Shown piece after piece: positions 1 through 13,950 of a DNA stretch of 64,000 nt. Both the position numbers and the translations under genes were made by a program. The stretch lies in contig NC_134643.1 in assembly GCF_030463565.1 (NCBI RefSeq), positions 127,330,309 through 127,394,308 of the forward strand, written 5' to 3'. Source of the DNA: Pelecanus crispus (lineage: Eukaryota > Chordata > Aves > Pelecaniformes > Pelecanidae). The notes beneath the pieces were generated by a model, which had not been told where the DNA came from, did not search any database, and saw only the letters and a list, made by a program, of their open reading frames with translations. Numbering within the stretch: position 1 is the stretch's first letter; every line of letters begins with the position of its first letter.

Positions 1-989
1 ATGTATTTGTTGTCATTTGATAGCTTAAACCTCGTTTAAAACTTGTTTCATACAGGACATAGACATAATGACTGGCTTGAAGAAATTGCTCCATATTGTC
101 TGAAAAACCTGATTTAGAATTATTTCAATTATAATTGTCTGAAATGTAATCTCATATGCAATTTATATGCTGTTTCTTTTTATCTCTGCCTAAGCATTTA
201 AGAACGTATTCCCTAATGTTCAGATAACCGATGTGGAAACAATTTCATGTATCCATAGGAAGTGAAAAAGAAAGCAAAAGTGAAAAATAAATATCAACCT
301 TTAGGAAAATAGTAAGAGTGTTGTAAAGTGAACTAAGGGTTCTACCGTATATATCTTCTTGCTCTTTGAGAATTTAGATGCATTTATTTAGCAGGACCTT
401 TAGCATCTTTGTTTGCAACTCTAGCATAATAATTAATTTTACTTTAAGTCATTCATTTAAGTCTTAAATCAGTACTATTTCACAGCTTCCAGAGTTGTTT
501 ATGTTTGCACACAGTGAGTATATTCAGCGTTGTGTTTTCCAATTGCTCTTCACGAGTACAAATGACTACATAGGCTGACAAGGCAATCAAATCCCTAGGG
601 TAGTGTAGATTAGTACAGGGGATCATTAACCTGACATGTACTGCATAGGTGGATTTTATTCTAAATTATAGTAAATCAGCATTTGGCTTTTGTCACAAGA
701 TCACATACTCAGCCGGATAACAGCTGTAATTCTTACAACAGAAGTTAACATGGAGTGTGAAAACTATAGAAATCTGATACAGCATTTTCCCTGGATAAAG
801 ACATTTTGGAATGCTGTTGTAGGAGAGCTGCTATTGTAAGTCTTCCCTAGCAAATAAAGTACCTTTTTATAATCAGCATGCCTCAAGCCTAATTTCTTTT
901 CATTCCCTATAAATGAGATTCATACATTGATACAGAGTACTGCTATTACTATGTTAACTGCCTTATTTCTTCTAAAATTATATGTGCAG
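1..989 (+). other. PKNOX1: PKNOX1 intron (partial)
   Basis: AT-rich intron sequence upstream of the first PKNOX1 exon in the window. It ends in a pyrimidine-containing tract and TATGTGCAG before position 990. I see no exon or repeat in it. Confidence 0.8.
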
Positions 990-1118
990 CTTCAGTTGCA
1001 ATTAAACCAAGATCTAGGCATCTTGCATCAAGATGATGGCTCATCAAAAAATAAAAGAGGAGTTCTTCCCAAGCACGCTACAAATGTGATGAGATCTTGG
1101 CTTTTTCAGCACATAGGG
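990..1118 (+). CDS. PKNOX1: PKNOX1 exon: start of homeodomain
   Basis: This 129-nt exon of 43 codons begins and ends in phase 0. It encodes a glutamine-rich lead-in (LQLQLNQDLGILHQDDGSS) and then homeodomain helix 1, with RGVLPKHATNVMRSWLFQHIG. The acceptor is TGTGCAG and the donor is GTAAGG at 1119. Confidence 0.95.
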
Positions 1119-4100
1119 GTAAGGACTGAACATGATCAGGAGTCACAGGTTTTTATGTAAGTCTTTTATGTGGTCTCTTATGATTTTGCTTCATAAAAAA
1201 GGTGAATTTATTCTCTTGTCATTTGTGTAATCTCAGTTCAGTTTTCCCTGAAGTCATTTGGTGTAGTTGTCAGTTGATTTTATTATTATTTTAATAAGTA
1301 TGTTACATTTGTACCTCATGATCTCAATAAACATTGTTAAAAGGGATCTTTCTTCATTTCATTGTGTTGAGAACTTAATGCTCTCTACGCCCTGGTTCAT
1401 GGCACAAGGAAAAATAGTTCCATCTGTGTTTTGTGGGGGTTTTTTGTAGAGGAGAATTTCAAATTTTCTGGCTTTATCTCCTTTCCAACAATCCTTCTAG
1501 TGTGTGCCAAGTGTGTTACTATCTACCTGTGCTTTCAACAGGATGTCTTTCCTTTGTATAAATCCATATCCTGAAAGGATAAATGGGTCTCAAGTTATAT
1601 CACAATGTTTAGTTGATTGATTTTTTTTTTTTTTTTTTTACAACTATTTTACAAGAGACAAACGATACAGGGAAACTGTATGTATGCTTCTTATGTTATG
1701 TACACTGTCTTTATCTGTTTAGTTCAGAGTAGCTTTATTTAACTAGAAAATGCTTGTCGGTACTTTCATATGATGTTGCCTTTAGACAGCATAACTAATC
1801 GGATCTTGTCACATGCTGCGTTGCCCAGGGATCACGCTGTTTAATAAAGACTGTCAGCCATGAGAAGATTTTTTTTTCCCCTGAATTATACATCAGCAGT
1901 TTAATGGTATCATATACACTTTCAAGGATAAAATCAGTTTTGTATAGTAAAGCACTCTTTGTTAAATGATTTTTATCTATAAAAGTTTGTGAGATTTCTG
2001 AAGTTTGTTATTTAATGAGTCAGGTGGTCTTAATCTAGCAGCTTTAATCAGTTGTAATAAAGGAGTCTTTATTTTTGATGAGGAGATGAAACAAGCTTAT
2101 GCCTTTTTTGTTTGGTTTTTTTGTCCTGTTTAGCATCCATATCCAACAGAGGATGAGAAGAAACAGATCGCAGCACAAACAAATCTGACACTACTCCAGG
2201 TTAACAACTGGTAAGAGCAAAGATTTAATGTCTGTTGTCATCCTCACGTGCTTACAACATAGAGAAATCGTTAAGAGTGGAACTTGGACATCTGAAGTTG
2301 AACTTACTGTTCTATATATGTTACAAAATGCATATAAAAATACAAGAATTATGCACTGATACACAAACATTTTTATAGTAAGGTATAATAATACTTGTGC
2401 TATTTAAATTATATAAGGACTGCAGAAAACTTTGCAACACTAAGGAATTACATTCTGTTCTATTACTAAAAGAGATGGAAGTACTCTCAAAGCTTCTGCA
2501 AGTAAAGAAATTGAAGTTTTCAAGGTGTTTAGTGACCTCAAGCTCTGAAAAGCGTTCTCTGGTAATCATGTTTAAGAAGTTACTGTTAACAGATATTCAT
2601 TCTGCTCTTATCAAAGGATGCTATCTGCCAAACTGTGAGGTCTGAATGGAGAGTGTCAGTACCTCATCTACTCTAGTTCATGGTTCAACATGTTTTAGCA
2701 TGTCTTATCTTCACTAGAGGTGTAAGAGAATACCCCTGCCCCTGCAGAAGAGAGGAGCGACGGTGCTGACATGCATCCTATTCTGCTTGTGGTATTGGTT
2801 GCTAAAATTATTGGAGCTAAGTCCAACAGGGATCTTCCTCAGATTTCAAAGATGACACTGGCTGCATAGCTGCAGAGGGGTCCAGTGGGGAAATACTCAA
2901 GACAGTGGCAGTACACTAGTTCCAAAAGTGGAACAGTGTAACTATGCCTGTGTGACACAGTAGTAACGGAGCTATATGGTACTGGGATCCAACTAGTGTC
3001 TCTGCAAAGTGTTGCATTACACCATGTGGACCTGCCAGGTGCACCCTACTTCCTTCCATTGCAGGTAAAGATGGGTCCTGGATGTGTTTTGTCAGATTTA
3101 GCAAGGGATGCTATCCTCAGTCACAGCTCCTTGCCACAGCTAGCTACATTGAAATTGATTCAGTTAACTGCTGGTAGCCAATTGAGATGTGCTTTAAGTA
3201 TTTTCTTGTTCACTAGCAGAAAGGGGAAGGGCAGCAATTAGCATGCTAAAGTAAACAAGTGAAAATCAGGGAATGAAAAGGAATTGGGAAAGATCTGAAA
3301 AATGTGTTTGCTATTGTCTTCTGGATCAGGAACCGGACCTTGGAAAGCCAGGGAGTCTATAAAGTAAGTAATGTGGGAGCTGAAGGAAGTAAATGAAACC
3401 AGACCAAACAAACTAGGTTAGGCAGGGGCTAGATTTCAGGTGAACTCTAATGAGAGGAGTATCAGCTTTCTGAGCTGTGCTGTCAGCAAGTTTTCTGGTG
3501 CTTAGTTTTTAATAAGCTCTTGAAATGTACATCTGTCATGCTGTCTGGAGAATTTCCCCTTCTGAGGTGGGGGAAAAAATGCTGCTAGCAGCAAAACGAT
3601 AGAAGTACTTTCTTAACTAGTTTGCCAAAATCAAAGGATGCCAGTGTTCTAGGAGCAGTTTTACATATTAAAAAGAATGTCAAGCCAAGCTGGTAGGGAG
3701 ATGACTTTATATTCCTAATTTTTTTTTCTTGCTGCATACTTTGTGAATCTGAGAGAGAATTTACAGCCAACTGGTCATAAGTACTTCTTGCCTTTGATTG
3801 TGTTTAGGTTTATCAATGCTAGAAGGCGAATTCTTCAGCCGATGCTGGATTCCAGTTGTTCTGAAACTCCAAAAACAAAGAAGAAAACGGCTCAGAACCG
3901 ACCGGTTCAGAGGTTCTGGCCTGACTCCATTGCCTCAGGCGTTGCTCAACAGCAATCTAATGAGCTCACGATGTCAGATGGTAAGGAGAACTGTCTAAAC
4001 CACAGATAATAAAGTTGATTCTTCTATAACAGGGAAATGAAGGGCTTGATGCCTTTGGGGGGAGGGGAACTTCTTGATATTCCAGTATAAATGTGTTTTT

Positions 4101-5194
4101 AATCTGGAAAAACATAACAGAAATGTGTCAGGTTTTCCCTCTTTAAAAATTTTCTGTGTTTTGCGGCGTGGGGGAGCGGTATTCTATCGGAATTTATGTT
4201 GAGAGACTGTTGCTTTTGTTTCAAAACTTATAAAGCAACAGAACAAAGGTTAGATGCGCAACTAAGTTCTCTCATGCGTACACACGTCAGTAGCATTCTG
4301 TTTGATTAGCAGTATTGGAATGCAGTTTCAGTTTCATGACTCCCCATGCTGTTCACATTCCTTTCACTGCTGCTAGAGGGACTGAGCATCTGGAATTCTA
4401 TATATGCCTCGTGTTTCAAGTTGAACACTGAGAAGCAGAGAAATGTAATAGAGCCTCCAAAGACTTTGACTGAAGTAAATTCCTTAGCATCAGATGAAAT
4501 AAATAGGCTCAATTTAAGAAAGATAAATAACTGCTTTAATCTCAGGACCATCCTTCCTGTCCTGCCGCCTGCTGCTTTATTCCTTTCTAGTTTGTAGCAA
4601 CTTTTCCCTCAGCCTCCACTGGATCTGACAACAGCTTTAACCATTTAAGTCACCTTGAATCTCTAGGAACACTTTTTTTTTTTTTTTTTTTTTTTCAATG
4701 AATTAAACTGGAATACTTTGCAGAAATGGTCTTGTGATGACTTGATTGGAGAATTGCTGTAATGGGTATCCATAACACAGCTAAGTTTAAGATTCCTGGC
4801 CAACTTAATTCTGGCATTTCCTGATATTTAAGTGTTTGACAACTTATATAGCTTTTATTTTAATTTAGTTCTTTAGGTTTTCTTCCTGTTGATTAGAAAC
4901 AAACTCTGTTATATGTAAATATGTGTTACATAAAATTAGAAACCAAGAAAGATGCTAAAGTACTCCAATTGTGCTTCTCCAGGTGCTGTTGTAACAATTA
5001 CAGCTCCAGTCAACATGAATGTAGACAGTCTCCAGTCTTTGTCATCCGATGGTGCTACTTTGGCTGTTCAGCAAGTTATGATGGCAGGGCAGAGTGAGGA
5101 TGAGTCTGTAGACAGCGGTGAAGATGATGGAGGAGATCTCTCAACAACAAATATCAGTGGGCTGGTCTTGGATAACAGCGATTCTCTGCAGTAG
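990..5194 (+). CDS. PKNOX1: PKNOX1 (PREP1), homeobox transcription factor, last four coding exons
   Basis: The 3' part of a TALE-class homeobox gene. PKNOX1 is a nuclear partner of PBX and HOX proteins that binds DNA through a three-residue-extended homeodomain. Four exons splice in frame: 990-1118, 2134-2210, 3808-3980 and 4983-5194. All have AG acceptors and GT donors. The first two encode most of the homeodomain (KRGVLPKHATNVMRSWLFQHIG, then HPYPTEDEKK to LLQVNNW, the start of the recognition helix). The third completes the helix with WFINARRRILQPML and adds a KTKKK basic stretch. The last encodes an acidic tail (SEDESVDSGEDD) and ends in NSDSLQ, as in mammalian PKNOX1. The N-terminal half with the PBX-interaction (MEIS/PREP) domains lies left of the window. 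I see no frameshift. The identification is from remembered family sequence, but the match is nearly continuous. Confidence 0.96.
1621..1639. repeat. Poly-T tract (19 T)
   Basis: Simple homopolymer in a PKNOX1 intron. Confidence 0.9.
2134..2210 (+). CDS. PKNOX1: PKNOX1 exon: homeodomain TALE loop and helices 2-3
   Basis: This 77-nt exon starts with HPYPTEDEKKQIAAQ, which holds the Pro-Tyr-Pro of the TALE loop. It ends inside the tryptophan codon of LLQVNNW. The acceptor follows a T-rich tract (CCTGTTTAG) and the donor is GTAAGAG. Confidence 0.95.
3808..3980 (+). CDS. PKNOX1: PKNOX1 exon: end of recognition helix and basic region
   Basis: This 173-nt exon completes the split Trp codon and reads FINARRRILQPML, the DNA-recognition helix end. 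A basic KTKKKT stretch and the conserved RPVQRFWPDSIASG segment follow. It ends in phase 1 at a GTAAGG donor. Confidence 0.95.
4673..4695. repeat. Poly-T tract (23 T)
   Basis: Homopolymer in the last PKNOX1 intron, about 290 bases before the last exon. Confidence 0.9.
4983..5194 (+). CDS. PKNOX1: PKNOX1 last coding exon: acidic C-terminus
   Basis: The acceptor is CTTCTCCAG at 4982. The reading runs GAVVTITAPVNMNVDSLQ to GLVLDNSDSLQ and TAG at 5192-5194. The tail is rich in Ser, Asp and Glu (QSEDESVDSGEDDGGD). Confidence 0.95.
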
Positions 5195-5995
5195 GAAGCA
5201 AGAGAGTGTGACAAAATGTTTAGGAAAAAGAATGGACTGACTGACTGTTTTTATAGTTTGCACAGCAAACATTTTACACAAGTTTTATTTCTAATATGTT
5301 TTATATGTAGATATAGAAGGGTGCACTTTTTTGTATTTCATAGTAAGCTTAAAGAGTGTTTTTGCAGGTGCAGCAACTTCTTTCAAATGTGTTTTTTCAT
5401 TTCTTTTCCTTATTTCAGAAAATTATATCTAGTAATATAAAGAACCACATAAGCACCCCTTTGTTCTATGAATTGGAAGTGCTGCAATTTCTAAAGAATT
5501 ATGCAGTTTCAATTAGTGCTGTTATTTAACACAGCTCTTGATGGGCAGGTGATGTAAATTTAAAGCATGTGACACTAGTGTGTGGAACTTAATGATCAAG
5601 TTAGATGCATATATTTGAAAGATGCTTCTGCACCTTAAAAACTGCTAGTCTGAGGTGGACAGCAACACACATAAAAAGAAAAAGTTGATGTGTGATTCAG
5701 TAGCGAATGTATGGCAATTTAAATAAGTTTAGTTTCTCTCATAGTCCGTGAGCCTGTTTATCATTTGCTATAAAAACTCCTATTTTTACCTTGCCGGGGT
5801 TATTGGATAAAAAATATTTTTATAAATTCACTAGGAATTGGGATGACGACTGTATTAAGCAGGAGGAGGGGGGAAGGAAAAAAAAAAAAAAAAAAAAAAA
5901 GAATTTCCAGAGGGGAAGAATAAATGTTTAGTATTCCTATTTGGAAGGTCTGAAAACTGACCAAATTTAATAAACAAGCCTACACTACTAGCATT
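5195..5995 (+). other. PKNOX1: PKNOX1 3' UTR (proximal part) with polyadenylation signals
   Basis: AT-rich sequence after the PKNOX1 stop. AATAAA hexamers at 5919-5924 and 5969-5974 are the first candidate polyadenylation signals. A 23-base A run at 5878-5900 sits just before them. Further AATAAA copies at 9827-9832 and 13414-13419 allow a much longer 3' UTR, and I cannot choose between them from sequence alone. Confidence 0.6.
5878..5900. repeat. Poly-A tract (23 A)
   Basis: Homopolymer in the PKNOX1 3' UTR. It could cause internal oligo-dT priming in cDNA libraries. Confidence 0.9.
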
Positions 5996-8900
5996 CTATG
6001 ATTCTCAGCTATCCCACAGTGATATACTATATTTGATAATAGCATAAAAAGGGCCCACTGTTTGATGGGATTTTGATATTGTCAAACATTGATTTATATT
6101 ATGTGTAAACTAATATTCACATTACATTAACTCTGTATCTAGACTTGTATCTGGAGATATTTGCTAAATGAGTATTCAGGTAAGTAAATTCAAATACCCA
6201 CAACTTTTCCAGTTATTAGAGAAATTTAACAGCTTGTAGTTTGTACAACTGAATCTGAAAAATGAAAAGTTGCCTACTATACAGTCATGAATTCTGATAT
6301 CACTCTTCTATTTTATTGCATTTGAAATATTTTCCCCTAATACAAAAAGAAATATAACTTATGGATTTATATAAAATTTCTTCAGATCTGAAGGTTACTA
6401 CCAGAATATACAGCAGGCTTTATTAGAGTAGAAAATCCTTGTGTGTCATTTAAAAACTAAGAGCTAGTGATGAAAATGCTTTTTTTGTGGTAACAGTTAA
6501 TTTCTTTCTTTTTTTTTTTCCCCTCGAAGTTTGGAGTCTGTGTCTGTCTATCCATGAACACTTACTTTTGGGACTTTGTATTTCCCGTTGTTAAGTACAC
6601 ATAACAGACTCCAAGAGTCTCATGGTAAGATCAACGTCCTCTTTTCCCCCTGTCCATTTGTCACAATGTTTGGTTAGATCAAAGCCAGAACTTCCTTCTC
6701 ATTTAGACCAAATCTAGTTGCATTTCTAATGTGACGGGGAAAAAGATGTTAGTTTTTAGAATCTTTAGACATTGTATTTGAACAAAGCCCTTTGACAGAT
6801 GCAAATATTTAATTGAATACTTCATTTCTGCTTCACAGAACACTCAGGCATGTGCTTAGGTCGCATTGATTTCAGTAGGATTAATGCATGTACTTTTTGA
6901 CATGCTTAAATGATTGGAAGCTGGTCTTTAAAGATTGTCTTCCAAGGTAATTATAAGTTGGTATGAAGAAAAACTTCAGAAAGAAATGTCAGTAGCATTG
7001 GCATACGTACAGGGAGAGTAATACTAGTTTTCAGTGACTAGTAGCTATTTTGAAGAATTGGTGTTGGGTTTTACTCAACACAAGTGATGTTTCTGCTGTG
7101 GCTTTCGCTTATTCCTGGCTGAGGATCTTGCTGCTTAGTTCAAATGCTGTAATGATCTACTCCAGCTGGAGTGGTAATTTCTAAAGAATCTGTTTTCTTC
7201 TAACGTCTCTGCTTTGCCACTAATGTGCCATGTTTGTTAAAGAGCAAAGTAAATGAATAATGAAAGATTTAATTAGGAAAGCTTTGACATAGCATAACTG
7301 TCTCAAAGGCTATTGTCAAATCCAGTTTGACCCCAAAACATTTAAAAAGACAGATACAACATACAAATTCATGCTCCTTTGGAAACATTCAACCTACTGT
7401 TCCTACAAAGGATACCTGAGATGACTAGAGCTGAGAGATGGATTCTGTATTCTTTTTAGTTGTTTTTGATTTAACTCCATAGTGCTTCATCACCCCCACA
7501 GTTTCCGTTATATAGTAGGTTATATTTGTTGGTTTGTTTGGGGCTTTTATTCAGCTACCCTTGTTCATATTTAATAGTGCATTAATCCTTGTACTTCTAG
7601 CATGTAGGCAGATGAATAGTCTACTTCTCAGTGTGTACAGACCTATGGACAAATATGTGCTTTTCCAAATCAACCTATGCTGGAGGAACAGGCCATTTCC
7701 CACTATCTCCTTTCCTTTCCCTCCCTGACCAGTTGTTGCTGCCTCAGATCTACCAGCAGAGCTTTCCCCAGCCTGCTTTGAGGTAGTCTAGGAAGCAGCT
7801 CAGCCGGCAGATCTGTTGGGGTAGCAAGTAGCCAGCAGAGAAGGGAAGGGTAAATCAAAATGGGCAAAAAAACCTCTGTGGTTTGGAGATAATGTGTCAA
7901 CAGGCATTCGCCCATGCTTCAAAACTATGAGAACTGAGATCTTAAAAAAAGAGACGGTGTTAAAACAATTTAATATCTGTACAGCTGGCTGGAAGAGGGT
8001 TCAGGAATATGTAGTTTACGTGCCATTTGGAACTCAATTGGAAACAACCAGGCATCAGGGTTTGCAAACTTCTGAAAGTGTTGGGTTTTTTCAGAAAGAA
8101 ACCGTTATCTGGTTAGCTTTTTTATTCCCCCCACCTTACGTGCAGCCAAAGTTTCACTCTTCTGAAACATTTGCAGCCTTGTCTTCAGCTAGTTTATCAA
8201 TACCTGGAAAGTGAAGTTGACAGAATTTACTGTGAAAGGGGGAACATGGAATAGTTTTACTGTCAAATTAGAAACCTAAAAACACAGGGACATGAATTCC
8301 TAAAACTGAAAAGGCTTTATCAATGTAATCAAAGGTACTGCTTAACATATGGAACTCAAACCTTGTCTTTTAAGTCATAAGAATTCTGTAGTGGGTATGA
8401 ACTGCACAGAAGTGCTTGTTCTTTTCACAATTTAAAAAAAAAAATAGTAGTGTCCTTTTTTTGCTGTATAAGAAAGATTGCTTGTTTAAGCAAAGCATCG
8501 CTATACAGGAAAGGCACATGTTTACATTAGTTAAAAAGTCTTAATAGGGGACCTAACTTTAAACCCATGTATAATTTCCACCCCCACCCCCCCTAATTAA
8601 AGTCATGTTCATATGCAACAGAAGTATTTGTTTTTAAAATCAATGTAATTCTTATGCAATTATGTTTATTGAAACTTCTACATTTTTTTTCAACATCATC
8701 TAGCTTATTAACCCCAAACAGGGTTCTCAGTCCAGTTTTTCCAAGATTTCTGTAACAGGCAAGGCAATTTCCTCTTGTTCTTTTAACTGTAGAAACATTG
8801 CATTTTAGTAAATCGATTCCAAATCGATCAGGATGTATTTTTAAATGACTGTTCCAAAGAAATAATCATGTTGGAAAACATTTAGAATTGACAGGCATGG

Positions 8901-11900
8901 CTCTGGCTCTGCAGAGAGTTTCCTAGATCTGGACATTGGGTCAAAATGGAGTCCTGCTGACCTCGGGGAAACTTGGTAGGGCTGCATGCCGGGCTGCATT
9001 TACCTGCAAGAGAATTGGTTCCTTGTTCTGGTCCCTGATCGCTATTAGGAACCTTTTGGAGAACCCTCCAACTTTATCTTGCCTGCATACCTAGGTTTTC
9101 TTCCAGTGGAAACCAGGGTATGGACAAAGGGCTTAGAAGGGCAGGAATTCGTGTTGACTTGGTGTGCACCACATAGCGGTTTGGTGTGCAAAATACGGCC
9201 AGAAGGCACACCTGCACTGAGGAAGTGGAGTTCCCAGTTCCTGCAGGTTTACAGATATTCTAGTGCAGTAGGGCTGCAAAGACTTAATGCATTAATAATA
9301 TATCTATTTGTTTCTCTAATCACATGGAAAAAGAATGAGAAGGCAGTTCAGCTTCCTGACTTTATGAACTTGGCAGCCCACAGGATGAAACAAAGCCTTT
9401 CCAAGGGATGGTAGTTTTGTAAAACCATTAGACTTGTAGCACTTAAACAAACAAAAACTCAAAACACCCTGGTATTTTGAAAAATTGGAACACGTGCATT
9501 TAATTGTAATTAAAGTTGATTTAAGATTTATTTTCTGAAGCTGAGTCGTCTTGGGAGAAAAAAATGAAAAAGTATTTGTCTATGCAAGACATAAATGTCA
9601 AAAATGTGTGAATTACCCATTTTTAGGTGCTGTATTGTTACTGTCTTTCTGACTTCTGTTACTTTGATTAGTCTTTTAAACCTTTCAGCCTTATATTCAG
9701 CTTAGTTTTTAGAGCTGAAAAGGCAAAATGTAGTTTTGAAATCCTATTGCAAATGTAACTAACCTTCATTCCCTCATGAAAATCTCACATGTTAAACAAT
9801 TAAGTGAAATGTTTTGGTTTCCTAATAATAAATTCCAGCTCTCACCACTTCCTAAAAACAGACCATATCCGTGAAAATGCAGGTTTACTTGTAGTGTGCA
9901 AATGATCAAATCATCAGCCTTGTGCTGAATACGCTTTGCTCTTTACTGCTCAGTGTAGCTGAATAGTAAAGGAGGTTGGGTTTGCCAAACTCAAACTCGG
10001 TGTGGATTCCCTCCCCCACACACCCCTGCCCTCGACTTGCTAACCTCCTTCAAATAGGTTTTTTTTAACTCCTAAAGTAACTTGATCATCCAGTGTAAAG
10101 TGTAGTGAAATTGGCACTAATGTGCTTTTAAGTGATTGCCCAAATCATGTTACTTGTTCATTCTTGTCACCTGGAAGTATAAAATCTGTTCCTTTTCTGT
10201 GACTCAGTTCTTTAGGACCTGCTGAGTGATCACAGCTGGTTTTGCCAGAGAAAAGCAAGATGTGAGAAAGCAGTGAAATGCCTTACCAACCTTGTAGACT
10301 AATGCAAGGATACTGACTTCATGTTAATAGATTCCAGTGTTTTCAGGTCGTGACAGAAGTTGCCCATAAATCTTTCCATGGGTTAGCAACATTTGGTCTA
10401 TACAATCGACAATCCTTAAAATGTGAACCCTGTAACTTTTTTTTTTCTTCCTTGGTTGTTAAGGGATTTGGAGACAACTGATCTATCAAGGGATAAAATT
10501 AAAAATCAGAATATGCTTTGTGGATGATTTATTTTTACACTACTGTTCTTTGCAAACTAAAAAAGCACATTTTTAAAGCAAAGCATTCACATAACTTTAA
10601 CAGTATTGTTTGGCTGAAAGACAAGTATGTTTTCAAGAAATCTTGAGTATAGTTTCAAACTAGTTAACCAGTTCTTGGCCAGGGACAATCCTCGGCCTTT
10701 TTATTTGTTTGGGTTTTCTTGTTTATGCAAATGAAGAAAAATGTTTACTAGTTCTTACCAGTATGGGGATTTTTATTACGCTTTTGTAATGCAGGAGCAG
10801 CTTCGATGAAAGAAAGAATTAGCAGGTAAATAGTCCGTAATGTGTGTGACTTTGGGGTTTTGTTGTTGTTGTTTTGAAATTGTTAATTAAAATGGCATGG
10901 ACGTCAAACTTTCAATAATGGTTCCAAGCATATATAGTAGCGACTTATTTGAAAAGACTTTCCCTTGTGTAAGTCCCATGTGTTAACTTGTTCAACCAGA
11001 TAGACTGTAATGCACTTGTAAAATTACCATGTTCTACTAGATCAGAAATCTTCAGGAAATGAGCAGCCTTTTTATTACAAGATGGCAATTCCTCTCCAGC
11101 AAGAAACTCAAACTCATTTCATCCAGTGTCTCTGAGCCTTGCTCGGCAAAGACAGAGGCAGACGTGGGTGCTCTGAAGATAAGATGTACTTCTGCTTAGC
11201 ACCGAAGCATTATTTATTCCTATTCTCGCTTTGCCAGCATCTGGCTTGGTGACATCCAAGTGTGATCCCAGTACAGCCCCGAGCCCAGTACACCTGGCTC
11301 AAGGGGTCCCATGTGCAACTGTGCTGGCTAGAGCTGGTACAGCCTCATGATGCCGTGCCAAATTTTTACAGCTTTTTACTTACGCCAGAACATGTCCCCA
11401 AGGATTTTGAACCATATTTTGTTTTTAAAGGCTTAATCTGTGATTAACCGAGTAGTATGTGTTCTAGACACAGGAGTATTTGATCATTTCTTTGACATTA
11501 AAAGAGTGCCTGAGAATAACTCCTGAGAATAACTGCTGGAAATAGTTTTAACTCCACTGCTGCCAGGGAGCAATTTTTTCCTTAATCTAAAGAGAATAAA
11601 AAGCCAACTGACCAAACAACCAAAAAAAAAAAAAAAAAAACCCTGTAAAGCAGATTATTTCACCTAAATTATGTCCAGTATAGTGTATTCCTAGTCCGTT
11701 GGTTTCAAATTCCTCTGAAAGAAGAATCCCCTTCTTCAAGAAGGCATTACGGGAGTTAGAAGCATAGTCATAAGGAACTAATGAGCCTGTTTGCCTTGTG
11801 GAGAACCTGTTTACAAAACAGTAATCCTTTAGTATGCAGCTTAGAGCTGTCTCTAAATACCCCTCTTTGTAAAAAAACAGAGCAATATCCTCAATGCTAA

Positions 11901-13950
11901 AATGAGGGAAAATAATAGTGTAAAATGAGGATTTGGCAAAAAGTATCAGATAGGGCTGGGACGCATACTAGGTACTGCATTATTTATTCAAAATCTGTAC
12001 TTAAATTCATGCAAGTTCAGGGTGTGCAAGCCATGCATGATTAAGCCTGTGGTGTATTTAAAAAAACAAAATGAAATTATAAAGCACCGTTTAGATACCC
12101 TGCTAAAATCTGAAAGCAATGTCACCTTCATAGGTCGGGTTTGGTTTGTCTTCCTCGTGCATCTAGAGTTTATGAAGTAATCAGGGAATATCTCCTATGT
12201 ATATTTATCATCTCTCTTGGTCTTTGGACTTTTGTGTCACTACTAGCACGAGTCAGAATTAGGCTGTTAGACCAACTCGTGACCATTTTTTCTAGCACGC
12301 TTTTTGTTCACTGAATCCTAAATATAAATTGATGATATACTAAATGTGAATGCAGTAATAAAATTTAATTTAGAGACATTTTTGTTAAGATCCAAGCATT
12401 TCTAAACTTAGATTTTTAATAGTCATGAAAACTATGCAGATCATACTTAACAAACTAGTGATTAACTTGTATGCCATTTTTGCTGTCGTCACCCCCCTCA
12501 ACCTTTCACTATGAGCTACAAACGGCAGAGACTCTCCTTAAGGTCTAAATGTTCATCAAATTATGTTTACTATGCATTTCTTTGTGGCTCAGTTTCTAAC
12601 CTTGTTGGGTCTTTCAGGATTCAGACTGCTTACTTTCAGCAGAGGCTAACACACAGAAGAGACAAGGGGACTTGACTGTATGTGTGATTACATAGGCAAA
12701 ATCAATTACTGCACCGGTACTGATTTTTCTAAGATACTTAGGAGTATATATCCAAATTAAGGCCAGGAAGGGGAGAAGGAGAGAGAATACTTCTGTTACT
12801 GGTGTCTCACTGTATTTTTATATTGGAGCAAGAGGGTGGTTGGTTGGGTTGGGTTTTGATACACAAAAGGACTATTTTGCACAGCTGATTCTGATTAACT
12901 TTCTTAACTCAGTACTATAGCTGGATTGAGACCTGAAAGCTCTTGAAAACTTTCAGCAGCAGCATCAAATGAAACCCAGAGATTTTGAGGAACTGGGTTG
13001 GCATTTGTTAGGTAATACCCACCCTGCCTTTTCAGCTTTTCAGATGCTGGGGACCTGACTCACTTGTAAATGCAGTGACACTTCAAGCAGCTACAGAAAT
13101 AATAATTTTCCTCCAAGATTCTTCATTCTGCTTTCAAACAACCATTTTTGTATTCCTGTTTGGTTTTTTTTTTTTTTCTCCTTTCTTCCTCCCCCCCTTC
13201 CTTTCTTTGAAAGCTGGCAACAATTACTCCTTGATTACATGCCCTAGACTTTTTCTGTGTCTCTTGAGCTTTTTCAACTGTGAATAGTGTTGAATAATGA
13301 CTCCGCAAATCACTCCCAAGATTCAAAGCCAGCTTTGCTGGAAAAAGTCCAACAACTTTACAGAACTGAGTTGTGGATGCTGCTATGAATGCCGTGTTAG
13401 AATGGCAACTAAAAATAAAGCTGTCCTAGCTTAGATGCACAACGTTAAAGCTAAATCACTTTAGGCCTAAAATAATTTGTACGTTGTTTTCCCAAATGAA
13501 TGTGTGTCATTTTTTTCACGTACATGCTTTTTTTTTTTTATAATGTTTGTGTTTGCTCCAGTAAAAGGTCTTGGGCATAGAAATGCATATTTTAATACTC
13601 TGCATCACAAAATATGCACATCTTAGGGAAACATGCAAAAACCCTCCCTATTAAATCATGCAAATCCTTAATTTAAAGAAATTACACTTAATAAGTGGTC
13701 AGAAAAATCCATTTCTGTTTTAAATTTCAGAAGCAAAATATATACTGCATCCAGTGTGGATATATTGAGTTTGCCGTGAAACTCCTGACCAGAAAATACC
13801 TCTTCTTGTGCAGCCCCGTGCTTGCTGTCCTGTAATTTTGGCTAAGAGAATCCAAACTGTCAGTCAGGACTTCTCTTATTACCATGCAATATTGTTTGCA
13901 GTTTCTTCTAAAATACCTCCATGATTTTTCACTGTGATATTGAACCAAAG
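5996..13950. other. AT-rich non-coding stretch: extended PKNOX1 3' UTR or intergenic DNA
   Basis: About 8 kb of AT-rich DNA with no open frame that resembles a gene, no CR1 copy and no convincing exon. Scattered AATAAA signals on the + strand (for example 9827 and 13414) would fit alternative long 3' ends of PKNOX1. An A run lies at 11622-11640. Confidence 0.55.
11622..11640. repeat. Poly-A tract (19 A)
   Basis: Homopolymer in the AT-rich region downstream of PKNOX1. Confidence 0.9.

Noticed and set aside
5990-6010. CATTCTATGATTCT, similar to a CR1 3' end
   Set aside because: The flanking sequence has no other CR1 features, so it is probably a chance match or too short to call.
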